A stretch of 64,000 bases of DNA from Acorus gramineus (lineage: Eukaryota > Streptophyta > Magnoliopsida > Acorales > Acoraceae), in NCBI GenBank assembly GCA_030737835.1, contig CM060847.1:3066484-3130483 (forward strand). Reading direction: 5' to 3'. The notes under the pieces were generated by a model. That model was not told where the DNA came from. It was given only the letters and a program-made list of their open reading frames with translations, and made no database searches. Position 1 is the first letter of the stretch, and each line of letters starts with the position of its first letter. A program made the translations under genes and the position numbers. Positions 12,910 through 23,932 of this stretch are shown in pieces.

Positions 12910-13195
12910 AAATATCTTATAATATCGGATACTATTTTAAAAAAATTAAAAGAAAATATCGGATGTGTATTCTTATAAAAAAAAATGACTCATTTAAAAA
13001 ATATTTATAGTCAAGTCGTATGAATCAAATTTTAATGGAGTGATCATTAATTATATGCAGGAATATCTGTCTATTATCGAATTAGAGGTTACTCGATCGT
13101 TGACTTCCAACCTATTATGAAATGTTCAAATGGATGGTAATGTCCAGTACTTTGACTCAAAAGGTTAGTAAGAGATAGACCAATAATGATAATTA

Positions 13196-13650
13196 GTGTT
13201 TTAGAACCTAACCCAACCGGGCTAGTTGAATAAGTTAAACCTTCATCCATTTTGAATTTCGATTCGATTTATCTTTAAAACCTAATGATATAAAAAAATC
13301 GATAAAATTCAATCAACCCACCAGTTGAACCAACGATTTTTGTGAGATTGCACAAATTGATTAAACTGATTGATTCTTTATTCATAGAAATTGTGATTAA
13401 TTATTTAATAAAATATGAAATCCAATAAAAAATTAAGATTTTATATACTAAAATCATGGTGTGATGTTAAATAAAAATTTTATGTACAATTTTCTAAAAC
13501 ATTTCATATATTTTTATTTAGTGTTGATAAATAATATATTTATTATATTGTAATTATGTCGGTTCAAATCTGGTTGATGCAATGATTTAATTAGTGATCA
13601 TTGACCTGGTTATTTTTTTTACTCATTGAACGGTTCAATTTTTAAAACAT
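13196..13650. repeat. Degenerate dispersed repeat with GTTTTAAAA-type ends
   Basis: The left end reads GTGTTTTAGAACC and the right end, read in reverse, GATGTTTTAAAAATTGAACC, so the termini are roughly inverted. The interior phrase AACCTTCATCCATTTTGAAT and what follows match 30640-30810. I see no target duplication. Confidence 0.4.
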
Positions 13651-13659
13651 CGTTATTAC

Positions 13660-14268
13660 TGATAGGAGTATTGATCCAATCACCCGTAGAGCTGGAGCGA
13701 GGTTTATTATACTCTGTTTTGGTCCCAGGAAAATTATTGGAACAGGATATGGAGGCTGGTTATGGGCTTCCCCATTGTGGGCCGAGGCGGAGGCGATTAG
13801 ATTGGGCACAAGGTATGTCAAATATCTTAGGCTCCGTTTAGCGGAACGTCGGTGACAAGCGGTGTTTTTTTTTTTAAGAAAAAATTCTGACTACATTTGT
13901 TAAAGGATGTAGTTGTACGAGCCTATAGAACAGATCCTGTTCAAGTAAGGTCGTATTGGTGAAGCGACCGCGGTTGGTGAAGCAGTGTTGAGGGGAGTTA
14001 GAGAACGCGGGACAAAAACAGATATCACAAGCATATTTGGGATGTAGACACGAATGTGAGATAAACCGTTTGTGTGCGCGATCCGCTCCCCAAATGGAGC
14101 CTTAATTTAGTGAAGTTGGTGGTCTGTATTGTCGTTGAAGCATTAGTAAGACTCCTTCAAGGTGGAGGAAGTTTGTCCCACAAATCATGTTACACCGTTA
14201 CATGTTATTCCCTCGCTTTTTCATATACATTTACTTTATATTAGACCTAATGGGTTATTTATCAAAAA
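13660..14268 (+). mobile_element. LINE remnant: RNase H end, split by a MITE
   Basis: The frame around 13700-13826 reads GGWLWASPLWAEAEAIRLG, the end of the RNase H domain found after the reverse transcriptase in plant L1 elements (xxLxAExxAIxxG). After the MITE at 13830-14101 the sequence resumes with VVCIVVEALVRLLQGG, again of this domain's style. The 3' end carries GGGTTATTTATC and an A-run at 14260-14269, a usual plant L1 tail. Only the 3' part is left. The family call is by motif, without a search. Confidence 0.6.
13830..14101. mobile_element. Tourist-like (PIF/Harbinger) MITE, 272 bp
   Basis: Left terminus GGCTCCGTTTAGCGGA and right terminus CCGCTCCCCAAATGGAGCC are imperfect inverted repeats. 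It is flanked by the 3-bp duplication TTA (13827-13829 and 14102-14104), as expected for PIF/Harbinger MITEs. It sits inside a LINE remnant. There is no open frame of note. Confidence 0.75.
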
Positions 14269-14278
14269 AAAAATCGTC

Positions 14279-14300
14279 ATATATATATATATATATATAT
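14279..14300. repeat. (TA)n microsatellite
   Basis: About ten uninterrupted TA units directly after the LINE tail. Confidence 0.9.
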
Positions 14301-15785
14301 TTTAACTTAATTTGTGTAAGTGTATATAATATTAGATAAATATAATATTCTAAATTTTTAAAAAACATTTTGGAAAATACAATACTATCCCTGATATTTT
14401 TACTACATTTAGTTCTTGTATGTAGTCCCGTGTTATACCACTTTGAAATACATGTTACAACGAATCATTTTTTTGCGTTAAGAAAATATGTGCACTTTAA
14501 TTAAAATATATAATTCAAATTTTTGTAAAATATATAATTTATAAATTTAAAATGTGATTTTGACATGGCATGTCAATATCTTTTACAAACCATGTGCACG
14601 GGATAAATCTTGCCCTATAGATTAAACTCAAGAATTATAAAAAAAATCTCATGACTCTAACCAAAATGTGAACTCCATGTGAATGATTACGCACTAAATT
14701 TTATTTTACCAACATTTTTATTTTTTAACTAATAATTGTTTAATTGCAAGATGCACATAATAACCAAGAGCAATCAATGACATAACATATGAACCCAGTG
14801 GTGCTGCTAATAGTCACAAAGTTTATGCATGTTAGAATTCAAAAAGTGTTTAGTTTGATATAATCGTGTACATTCGTAAATTATACACATGATAAATTTA
14901 GTAAATTTATGTTGATAATTAAACTTATTTTGAGATATATTTTCTCATTACTATGAAAAACACTTGAATTTTTTTATATTGGGTGTGAATCTAACTCTGA
15001 GAATTTGGATTAGCTTTTCAATTATAAAATACATGATAAATTATCAATAGTAAATAAATATGTATTTTGGATGTGGTATACACGCGATTCAATGCCGATA
15101 AATATAGGAGCTAACAAACCAGAGTACTTTTCTGAACATTGAATTTTTTTTTGATGAACTTTGTTACTATGTGTGTTGCATCATAGGACAGAGGATTTCA
15201 TAGTTTATTAACTAATAATATTTCTAAAATTACAACAATTATATTGAAATTTAAATGCCCCTTTTTCTCACCCTAAGTTTTTTTGAGTAGGAACACTACT
15301 CTCAAATAGCCTAGGAAATATAGTGTACAAATATATGAATGTCAGTAATCCAAATAATTATGTATGTCATATTAGACAGGAGGTATATATGTCAATTTAT
15401 AATAAGCTTATTCGAATAAGCTGTCACAAACATATATACACAAAATATAGGATACGCAAATAATAATTAAAAAAAAAACCCACAAAGTCAATTCTATGTT
15501 TGGAGAAGAGCAAAACACACACACAGAAAGAGATGGAATGTGAAAGAGATGTGGAGGGAGAAGGAGGGAAAGAGAGAGAGTAAGCAAAAGCATTTGCCTT
15601 GTGAAGCAACCCCTAACAATAGCCATAGCATGTCATCCAAGTCACGCTTCAAATTTCATACCAAGCTAGGGTCCCATTCATCAAATAAATAGAAGAATTA
15701 CCTACTTCAATCAAAAACTAGTCAAGTCACCTCTCTCTATATACCACTCCCACCTTTCTTTTACAAAAAAAGTCACCTCTCTCTC
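14301..15785. other. Intergenic spacer upstream of the TED7-like gene
   Basis: AT-rich spacer without a recognised gene. The part from about 15500 holds purine-rich GAGA runs and then CTCTCT stretches, which may belong to the promoter of the gene at 15910. Confidence 0.4.
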
Positions 15786-15793
15786 TATATATA
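15786..15793 (+). promoter_or_regulatory. Probable TATA box of the TED7-like gene
   Basis: TATATATA preceded by CTCTCTCT, 117 bp before the start codon. The spacing suits a leader of about 85 nt. A second TATATA lies at about 15738. Confidence 0.5.
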
Positions 15794-15909
15794 CACACAC
15801 AATTCAAATCTTCTATACCATTAATCCTCACCAACATCTATTGATCTCTCTTTAATTTTAATCTAGATAGCTTGAGATAGCAATTACATAGCATCTTCCA
15901 TTAGTAGCC

Positions 15910-16395
15910 ATGGATACTTGCTACTGCCCTCTACCACACCCCACTCCACCCTCACCACCACAAAAACCTCAACCACCAACTCCCTCTCACCCTCCACCAC
16001 CACCACCACCACCACCACCACCACCTCCACCACCGGGAGGCGGCGGAGGCACGAACCACATGGTCATAATAGTGAGTGTGTGCATAAGTGGGGTATTCTT
16101 CTTGGCTTTCCTGGCGGCGATACTCTTCTGCTTCGCGAAGAAGCAGAAGAAGAATAAGGTGGCGGTGGCGGAGGCGGAGGCAGAGCAGGAGGTGGTGGAG
16201 GTCCAGGACCATGTTAGAATCCAGGAGGCCATTGTCCCTGGCCCTTGCGGGGAAGAAGTGGTTGTGCTCAATGTGGATGAGGATATTAGGGTTGTAGAGA
16301 AGATGAACAAGGAGGAGATAGAAGGAATGAAAGAGGAAGGACTTGTTGGACCATCTCATCATGTTCATGATCACGGTCATGCTTCTCATACATGA
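15910..16395 (+). CDS. TED7-like protein (tracheary element differentiation-related)
   Basis: Single exon, 161 aa. Order of parts: a short N-terminus, a proline tract (residues ~7-43, with a pure Pro run coded by CCA/ACC repeats), a Gly run, one membrane span (about residues 51-75, HMVIIVSVCISGVFFLAFLA then AILFCF), a basic stop-transfer KKQKKNK, and an acidic tail. The tail has VRIQEAIVPGPCGEEVVVL, matching the conserved block of TED6/TED7 proteins, which interact with secondary-wall cellulose synthase subunits in xylem vessels. It ends with a His-rich stretch. Length and layout fit TED7 (Arabidopsis AT5G48920). Function is inferred from the family. The proline tract is a coding microsatellite and may vary between individuals. 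Confidence 0.82.
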   Translation: MDTCYCPLPHPTPPSPPQKPQPPTPSHPPPPPPPPPPPPPPPGGGGGTNHMVIIVSVCISGVFFLAFLAAILFCFAKKQKKNKVAVAEAEAEQEVVEVQDHVRIQEAIVPGPCGEEVVVLNVDEDIRVVEKMNKEEIEGMKEEGLVGPSHHVHDHGHASHT

Positions 16396-16807
16396 ACAGG
16401 AAAAATAATCCATGCATGGGTGGTATTGGTTGGATATTTGGTTGTACAGCTTATTGTTTACATTCAGTGGTATGTCATAAATATGTTATATTATGTGATT
16501 TGGATGTGTGATGTATTTTGGTTTTGTTTGAAGATTAATAGTTGTTTGATTGCATTGATTTGTATTTTGTAAGGGACAAAATAATGATATATGTACCTAA
16601 TTGGCCTGTGTTTCTGATTAAGATTGTCTTTTTGAATATGAAACATTTAAATCTGAATATTAAACATATAATGTAAGGATAATTTTATATATGGATACTC
16701 TCAGTTATTTATTTAACAAAAAATGTATTTTTATAAGTAAAATGAAATATCTAACCTAACAAAGTATGAATTTTAAAATTATACATTGTATATAACAAAA
16801 TATGTAC

Positions 16808-16810
<3 letters not shown>

Positions 16811-16863
<53 letters not shown>
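16811..16863. repeat. (TA)n microsatellite, about 26 units
   Basis: Uninterrupted TATATA run in the spacer between the TED7-like gene and the copia element. Confidence 0.95.
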
Positions 16864-16867
<4 letters not shown>

Positions 16868-17059
16868 AAATAAGTACATCTAAATAATAATAACCAATGA
16901 ATTGTGTGGACACTAAAAAATAATGAAAACTTTATATGATTCATCTAACAAAGTAAATATCTCATTGGAGAGATGAGACTCCACATAAAACTATAAATAA
17001 TGATAACATGTAATAGAGTATTTCACAAAAAGAAATTGAAACAATTACAAATATTAAAT

Positions 17060-17260
17060 AGAGCGCAATCCCCTTTACCGTATTGTTTGCAGTCCCATAT
17101 ACATTGACACCTCGTTAGCCATCTAGAGTTACATAAAGCTCGTTAGAAATTTTTTACATTTTTTTATGAATGTTCACGTGCATCTTAGTTGATTATGAGC
17201 GTTGATACAAGCAATCCATTTTGCAGTCCGTTTTGCAGCTCTATATATTATGATAACGTA
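17060..17260 (-). repeat. Reverse-oriented copy of the unnamed dispersed repeat (ends uncertain)
   Basis: CCTCGTTAGCCATCTAGAG is the complement of a phrase in the copy at 4303. CATATACATTGACACCTCG and the following Cs and Ts also fit. The ends are blurred. Confidence 0.4.
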
Positions 17261-17456
17261 GTATATACTGTACAATCATAGTGTGTGTGATTTCAACATA
17301 GTATATGACAAATTTTTTTTTTTCGATTTTTTTCTCATAAAAAAATACATTAATATATCTCAGTATATACTTCATTTCATATAACAATATGCATTTTAAA
17401 AAATGAATGTATGATTTAAAAAAAAATAGATAAACTACAATTGAGATACCTTACCC

Positions 17457-17762
17457 TGTTGTGAATATGGTGGATAACCACCACTTCTCTAACCTATAAC
17501 CTCCCCCACTCTTCAACTCCATAACCTCCCCCACTCTTCTATTCCATAACACTCCCATTATTGCCCCACTATCTCCCATTCACCTCTATGGACTTGTAAC
17601 TCTCCACCATTGGAATTCCTCTATGCACCCTATAAATAGAGGGGTTCTCTCTTGTATTCAAACAACAAAGTGAATAAGAATCTCTCTCTACTTCTCTTCT
17701 CTATATGCTTGTGTGGTTTGTTTATATACTCTTATATATCATATTCTATTTAGTTTACAACA
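17457..17762 (+). repeat. 5' LTR of the copia element
   Basis: Begins TGTTGTGAATATGG and ends TTTACAACA. It contains the promoter-like CTATAAATAGAGG and near its start a short repeated phrase CCATAACCTCCCCCACTC. Nearly identical to the 3' LTR. Confidence 0.93.
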
Positions 17763-18469
17763 CGTTATCAGCACGAGAAGCTCTTTGTTAAAGAGAAAGG
17801 TTTGTATCGATGGGTTCTTAATGATCTATATAAAAAAAATATACTCTCCTTTGATGTTATGTATTTTTATGTAAATCATCTACTACATACATATGATTAT
17901 TTTTTTTTTTCAATATGCATGGAACCGTATGAAAATTATCAAAATTTTTCATACATATGTTATGATATGATTAATTTATGAAAACTAGTATGCAATTTTC
18001 TCATGCAACAGTATGCGGCATCTATCATTTGATTATTTATTTTTTTATGTAACTGTTTCATGTTTGTCATCTTTTATTAATATTATACATCTATGTGTAG
18101 AACCAGAAGTTCTCACAAATATCAATTAATTTGATATTTATATTTGATTTGAAATTCATTTTAATGTTACAATGTCATGTGTCCCTATAGGATCATACAA
18201 AAATTGTAATTACATGGATCCCTGAAGGATCATGTAAAGTTATGAATAATGTGTTCCAATTAAGACCATGCAAATTTTATTCTATCCCTGAAGGATCATG
18301 TAAAATTCTAATTTTTATTTTATCCCTGAAGGACGACAAAAATTATTACATGGATCCTTGAAGAATCATGTAAAAGATATGATTAAAAATGTCCCTGAAG
18401 GACTATTATTAATTTTTCGGGTCATTTACAAGAATTAATACATGGATCAGCTCATTTACTTGAAGAATC

Positions 18470-19112
18470 ATGTAAAATTTTATTTTGTTCTATCCCTGAA
18501 GGACTATACAAAAATCATGATTGTTCGTGTCCCTGTAGGACCAAACAAAAGTTATATGATATATTTTTCGGGTCCTTGAAGGACCAAATTAAAAAAAAAA
18601 AAAAAAGATCCATGTATCCCAGCAGGAACATGTAAAATTTTATTTTGTTCTATCCCTGAAGGACTATACAAAAATCATGATTGTTCGTGTCCCTGTAGGA
18701 CCAAACAAAAGTTATATGATATATTTTTCGGGTCCTTGAAGGACCAAATAATAATATAAAAAAAAAAGATCCATGTATCCCAGCAGGAACATGTAAAATT
18801 TTATTTTGTTCTATCCCTGAAGGACTATACAAAAATCATGATTATTCGTGTCCCTGTAGGACCAAACAAAAGTTATATGATATATTTTTCGGGTCCTTGA
18901 AGGACCAAATAAAAAAAAAAACAAGATCCATGTATCCCAGCAGGAACATGTAAAATTTTATTTTGTTCTATCCCTGAAGGACTATACAAAAATCATGATT
19001 GTTCGTGTCCCTGTAGGACCAAACAAAAGTTATATGATATATTTTTCGGGTCCTTGAAGGACCAAATAATAAAAAAAAAAAAAGATCCATGTATCCCAGC
19101 AGGAACATGTAA
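18470..19112 (+). repeat. Tandem array, about four ~159-bp units, inside the copia element
   Basis: Unit marker GATCCATGTATCCCAGCAGG occurs at about 18607, 18768, 18925 and 19084, giving spacings of 157-161 bp. Units share TATCCCTGAAGGACTATAC, GTCCCTGTAGGACC and GGTCCTTGAAGGACC and differ mainly in A-run length. Upstream (18180-18470) looser, shorter repeats of TCCCTGAAGGATCATGTAAA occur. Several subunits are short palindromes (GGTCCTTGAAGGACC). The array has no open frame that I recognise. Confidence 0.9.
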
Positions 19113-19674
19113 ATTATGATTAGATTTCACCATCATCATCATAATGAAGAGGATTTAAAGATTAATACCTCATTGACAAAGGTCCACCGGCCATTATGCC
19201 TCAAATATGCTCCAGTTGTAGCAATATTGAGAGCACCAATTTTATATATTCTCGTTGCCGAACAACGATTTTTTTAAAATATCATATAACTCAACTCAAT
19301 GGCATAGCATCATTACCCGAAGTAAATGCATTTTATTTTATGTTCGCCATGGAAGTTGTGGTCATGAATGATGAGATCATGATTTATATAGTTGAGAAAG
19401 CACAACAATCATAAAGTTTGTAAAATATCTCAAATCACTAGAAGTGATTTGCTATTAAACAAAAGCATAATTGAAGGGAAAAGGGTTGCAGAACAAACCC
19501 CTAACACAAGGAAAATGATTGTTATGTATTTGGTGCTTTAAAAATATGGTCACGTACCTGATGTACGATCAGACTTTTATAATTTTTATAATTATAATTT
19601 TTCTTTGTTATCTAAAATCCATTTTTCTTATTTTTATATTTATCTTATTTATTTCATTTTTTTTTTTTACAAGA

Positions 19675-22600
19675 ATGGCTATGGTTGGTGACATTTGTCT
19701 AGCAGACAGCGCTACAACACATACGATCCTACGAAATAAACAATATTTCTCGACATTGACATTAATCAATGCAAATGTTAATACCATTTCTGGTACTACG
19801 AAATTAATTGAAGGCTCCGGAAGAGCAAATATAATATTACCAGGAGGTACAAAATTTTGTATTAATGATGCATTATATTCAGCAAGATCCAGAAGAAATC
19901 TGCTAAGTTTTAAGGATATCCGTCTTAATGGATATCATATTGAGACTATCAATGAAAACAATATGGAGTATTTATGTATTACTTCAATTGTTTCAGGCCA
20001 AAAACATGTATTAGAGAAACTTCATGCTTTCTCATCTGGGTTGTATTATACAACCATAAAAACAATCGAATCATATGCTGTAATGAACCAGAAGTTCTAT
20101 GATTCAGATATTTTTACACTTTGGCATGATCGTCTCGGGCATCCAGGATCTACAATGATGCGTCGAATAATTGATAATTCATTTGGGCATTCGTTAAAGA
20201 ACCAGAAGATTCTTTTACCTAATCACTATCAATGCACTTCGTGCTCACAAGGAAAATTGATAGTTAGACCATCCCCTACAAAAGTCAATGTTGAGTCACC
20301 AACATTTTTGCAAAGAATCCAAGGGGATATATGTGGCCCAATCCACCCCCCATGTGGACCATTCAAGTATTTTATGGTATTGATAGACGCATCTGCTAGA
20401 TGGTCGCATGTTTGTCTATTATCCACTCGGAATGCTGCATTTGCAAGACTACTTGCTCAGATAATCCGATTACAGTCGCATTTTTCGGATTATCATATAA
20501 AGTCAATACGTCTTGATGGAGCTGGTGAATTCACATCGAAAACTTTTAACGACTATTGTATGTCGCATGGCATCGATGTTGAACACCCTGTTGCTCATGT
20601 GCACACCCAAAATGGATTAGCTGAATCATTTATTAAGCATCTTCAGCTAATTGCACGTCCTATGCTTTTGAGGACAAAATTACCCGTTTCAGCTTGGGGT
20701 CATGCTATATTGCATGCAGCAGCATTAGTTCGCCTTCGGCCAACTGCTTATCATCAATATTCCCCTTTACAGCTCGTACTGGGTCATCAACCAAATATTT
20801 CACATCTTCGAATTTTTGGTTGTGCTGTACAAGTTCCTATTGCCCCTACACAACGAACTAAAATGGGCCCTCAACGTCGATTGGGAATTTATGTAGGCTT
20901 TGATTCTCCCTCTATTATAAGATATCTTGAACCATTGACAGGGGATGTTTTTACCGCTCGATTTGCGGATTGTCATTTTGATGAGACAATATTCCCGTCA
21001 TTAGGGGGAGAAAATCCGTCGCCAGAAGAACGACGTGAACTTATATGGAAAACTCCATCTTTGTCTCATCTTGATCCTCGCACTAATCAATGTGAAACTG
21101 AAGTGCAAAGAATCACTCATCTTCAAAGAATTGCGCATCAATTGCCAGATGCATTCAATGATGCAGCAAAAGTGATGAAATCACATATTCCAGCTGCTAA
21201 TACTCCAGCTCGAATTAATGTTCCAATAGGAAAAACTGCTAATATGCCGGCTAATGAATCAACAAAAACACGCCTGAAGCGTGGAAGACCTATAGGCTCA
21301 AAAGATTCAGCTCCCCGAAGGAGAAAAACAATGAAGAATAATTCTCTAGAAGAGTATGAAACACTTGAAAGACCCACAATAATAACTCCTATAGAGGAAG
21401 AAGTCCCTGAAGTGACACAAGTCCCTGAAGAGACTGACGTCCCTGAAGTGACGCCCGTGCATGAAGAACAAGTACATGGAAATGAAGAAATTTCCATAAA
21501 TTATGCAAATTCACAAATATTGTGGGATCGAAAGCAAGTGCTTGTTGATGATATATTCTCATTTGCAGTAGCTACAGAAATCATTTCAGATAATGATTTA
21601 GAACCACGTTCAGTGGATGAATGCAGACGAAAAAATTGTTGGCCACAATGGAAAGCTGCTATTCAAACAGAATTGGATTCACTTGCAAAACACCAAGTAT
21701 TTGGACCAGTAGTCCTAACCCCTGAAGGTGTTAAACCAGTAGGATGTAAATGGGTGTTTGCGAGAAAACGAAATGAAAGAAACGAGATTGTTAGATACAA
21801 AGCTCGTCTTGTGGCACAGGGTTTCCTGCAGAGACCTGGGATAGATTTTGAAGAGACATATTCTCCTGTGATGGACACAATCACATTTCGGTATTTAATT
21901 AGTCTTGTAGTCTCAGAAGGACTTGACATGCAGCTAATGGATGTGGTTACTGCATATTTATATGGAAAATTAGATACCGACATTTATATGAAAGTTCCTG
22001 AAGGACTAAAATTGCCTGAAGCAAAACCACGAAACATGTACTCAATCAAGCTAAGACGATCCTTGTATAGGTTAAAGCAATCTGGACGAATGTGGTATAA
22101 CCGTCTTAGTGAGTACTTAATAAAAGAAGGATATGTCAATGATCCAATATGCCCCTGTGTATTTATTAAGAAAATGGAACTCGGATTTACCATTATTGCA
22201 GTATATGTTGATGATATTAATCTAATTGGGACTCCTGAAGAGCTCAAAAAGGCTTCCGAATATCTGAAAAAGGAGTTTGAAATGAAAGATCTTGGAAAAA
22301 CGAGATATTGTCTCGGCTTGCAAATTGAGCAAAGTTCAAATGGGATACTTGTTCATCAAACAACATATGTTGAAAAAATCCTGAAGCGTTTTAATATGGA
22401 CAAATGTCATCCATTAAGTACTCCAATGGTAGTAAGGTTACTTGACCCCAAAAAGGATCCTTTTCGTCCAAAAGAAGATACTGAAAATCTTCTTGGTCCT
22501 GAAGTACCATATCTTAGTGCAATTGGTGCCTTATTATATTTGGCCCAATGCACTAGACCTGACATTGCATTTTCAGTTAATTTATTGGCCAGATTTAGCT

Positions 22601-23214
22601 CTGCACCAACTCGAAGGCATTGGAATGGTGTGAAGCACATTTTTCGTTATCTTCGTGGAACGTCAGACATGGGTCTATTCTATGCAAAGGATTCCAATAA
22701 TGGTGCACAACTAAAGGGTTATGCAGATTCAGGATATCTTTCAGATCCTCACAAGGCTCGCTCACAAACAGGCTATGTATTCACTTGCGGTGGCACAGCA
22801 ATCTCTTGGCGATCTACGAAACAGACTTTGGTCGCCACGTCTTCTAACCACTCTGAGATTCTTGCACTCCACGAAGCAAGCCGGGAATGCGTGTGGATAA
22901 GGTCTTTGGTTCATCATATTCGTACTGCATGCGGACTATCTCTCATTACAGATGTTCCAACAACTATATATGAAGACAATGCAGCATGCATTGCTCAAAT
23001 CAAAGGGGGATATATCAAGGGTGATAGAACAAAGCATATTTCTCCAAAATTCTTTTACACTCATGAGCTCCAGCAGAGACATGAAATTGATGTTCAACAA
23101 ATTCAGTCAAAGGACAATCTTGCAGATTTGTTTACTAAAGCTTTGTCGACATCAACATTCAAGAAGCTGGTGTATGAAATCGGGATGCGACGAGTTTGCG
23201 ACCAAAATTCTTGA
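19675..23214 (+). CDS. copia pol polyprotein (fossil element part)
   Basis: A single open frame of about 1,180 codons from the ATG at 19675. Parts in order: a protease-like start (LADSATTHTIL), the integrase zinc-binding region (about 20115-20250), the integrase core (about 20280-20790), a variable acidic linker, the reverse transcriptase (about 21740-22420, with YVDDI) and RNase H (about 22720-23130). The order integrase before reverse transcriptase defines Ty1-copia. It belongs to the element at 17457-23772 and is not a host gene. Confidence 0.9.
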   Translation: MAMVGDICLADSATTHTILRNKQYFSTLTLINANVNTISGTTKLIEGSGRANIILPGGTKFCINDALYSARSRRNLLSFKDIRLNGYHIETINENNMEYLCITSIVSGQKHVLEKLHAFSSGLYYTTIKTIESYAVMNQKFYDSDIFTLWHDRLGHPGSTMMRRIIDNSFGHSLKNQKILLPNHYQCTSCSQGKLIVRPSPTKVNVESPTFLQRIQGDICGPIHPPCGPFKYFMVLIDASARWSHVCLLSTRNAAFARLLAQIIRLQSHFSDYHIKSIRLDGAGEFTSKTFNDYCMSHGIDVEHPVAHVHTQNGLAESFIKHLQLIARPMLLRTKLPVSAWGHAILHAAALVRLRPTAYHQYSPLQLVLGHQPNISHLRIFGCAVQVPIAPTQRTKMGPQRRLGIYVGFDSPSIIRYLEPLTGDVFTARFADCHFDETIFPSLGGENPSPEERRELIWKTPSLSHLDPRTNQCETEVQRITHLQRIAHQLPDAFNDAAKVMKSHIPAANTPARINVPIGKTANMPANESTKTRLKRGRPIGSKDSAPRRRKTMKNNSLEEYETLERPTIITPIEEEVPEVTQVPEETDVPEVTPVHEEQVHGNEEISINYANSQILWDRKQVLVDDIFSFAVATEIISDNDLEPRSVDECRRKNCWPQWKAAIQTELDSLAKHQVFGPVVLTPEGVKPVGCKWVFARKRNERNEIVRYKARLVAQGFLQRPGIDFEETYSPVMDTITFRYLISLVVSEGLDMQLMDVVTAYLYGKLDTDIYMKVPEGLKLPEAKPRNMYSIKLRRSLYRLKQSGRMWYNRLSEYLIKEGYVNDPICPCVFIKKMELGFTIIAVYVDDINLIGTPEELKKASEYLKKEFEMKDLGKTRYCLGLQIEQSSNGILVHQTTYVEKILKRFNMDKCHPLSTPMVVRLLDPKKDPFRPKEDTENLLGPEVPYLSAIGALLYLAQCTRPDIAFSVNLLARFSSAPTRRHWNGVKHIFRYLRGTSDMGLFYAKDSNNGAQLKGYADSGYLSDPHKARSQTGYVFTCGGTAISWRSTKQTLVATSSNHSEILALHEASRECVWIRSLVHHIRTACGLSLITDVPTTIYEDNAACIAQIKGGYIKGDRTKHISPKFFYTHELQQRHEIDVQQIQSKDNLADLFTKALSTSTFKKLVYEIGMRRVCDQNS

Positions 23215-23264
23215 AATCTTGTACTTATGAGGGGGAGTAATTTTTGATGACATTTTGCGAACTG

Positions 23265-23432
23265 TACTCTTTTTCCTTCGCCTAGGTTTTGTCCCATTGG
23301 GTTTTCCTGGCAAGGTTTTAATGAGGCAGTGTTAAACGCATACACTATTATACGATTAAGTTACATTGTACTCTTTTTCCTTCGCTTTGGTTTTTTCCCA
23401 TTGGGTTTTCCAAGCAAGGTTTTAATGAGGCA
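23265..23432 (+). repeat. Pair of ~65-bp direct repeats before the 3' LTR
   Basis: TACTCTTTTTCCTTCGC, CCCATTGGGTTTTCC and GCAAGGTTTTAATGAGGCA occur twice in the same order (about 23265-23330 and 23370-23432), between the end of pol and the polypurine tract. Such repeats are common near the 3' end of plant copia elements. Confidence 0.8.
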
Positions 23433-23465
23433 ATTTTCTTAGCGTGGTGGTCATCCAAGGGGGAG

Positions 23466-23772
23466 TGTTGTGAGATATGGTGGATAACCACCACTTCTCT
23501 AACCTATAACCTCTCCCACTCTTCAACTCCATAACCTCCCCCACTCTTCTATTCCATAACACTCCCATTATTGCCCCACTATCTCCCATTCACCTCTATG
23601 GACTTGTAACTCTCCACCATTGGAATTCCTCTATGCACCCTATAAATAGAGGGGTTCTCTCTTGTATTCAAACAACAAAGTGAATAAGAATCTCTCTCTA
23701 CTTCTCTTCTCTATATGCTTGTGTGGTTTGTTTATATACTCTTATATATCATATTCTATTTAGTTTACAACA
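23466..23772 (+). repeat. 3' LTR of the copia element
   Basis: Begins TGTTGTGAGATATGG, ends TTTACAACA, followed by the target duplication TACCC. It carries a TATAAATA box at 23641 pointing toward RECQL1. Confidence 0.93.
23641..23648 (+). promoter_or_regulatory. TATA box in the 3' LTR, facing RECQL1
   Basis: TATAAATA within CCCTATAAATAGAGG, 315 bp upstream of the RECQL1 start codon and on the same strand. It is the LTR's own promoter by analogy. Whether it drives RECQL1 is inference. Confidence 0.5.
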
Positions 23773-23932
23773 TACCCTTGATTATATACTTCTTTTTTTA
23801 AAATAAAATGTTCGCGCACAATCGGGCTGAAAGAGGGGTGGCCATAACCTAGATCCGGCCCAACCCATCAAAGCGCGCGGGAAACATTTCGCGCCATCTA
23901 AATTTGGGCTTATTCGAACCGACCACTCTCAC

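Larger units (their letters stand above)
17457..23772 (+). mobile_element. Ty1-copia LTR retrotransposon, very young
   Basis: The LTRs (about 306 bp) differ at only about two places, so insertion was recent. The 5-bp target duplication TACCC is perfect (17452-17456 and 23773-23777). LTR ends are TGTTG and CAACA. A primer-binding-like stretch (CGTTATCAGCACGAG) follows the 5' LTR and a polypurine tract (AAGGGGGAG) precedes the 3' LTR. Inside are a long pol frame in copia order (protease, integrase, reverse transcriptase, RNase H) and an unusual tandem-repeat zone. I recognise no gag part, so the element appears incomplete (about one missing part) although its pol frame looks whole. It lies just upstream of RECQL1. 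Confidence 0.93.

Noticed and set aside
18470-19112. CRISPR-like array
   Set aside because: Whole ~159-bp units repeat without unique spacers, inside a plant retrotransposon.
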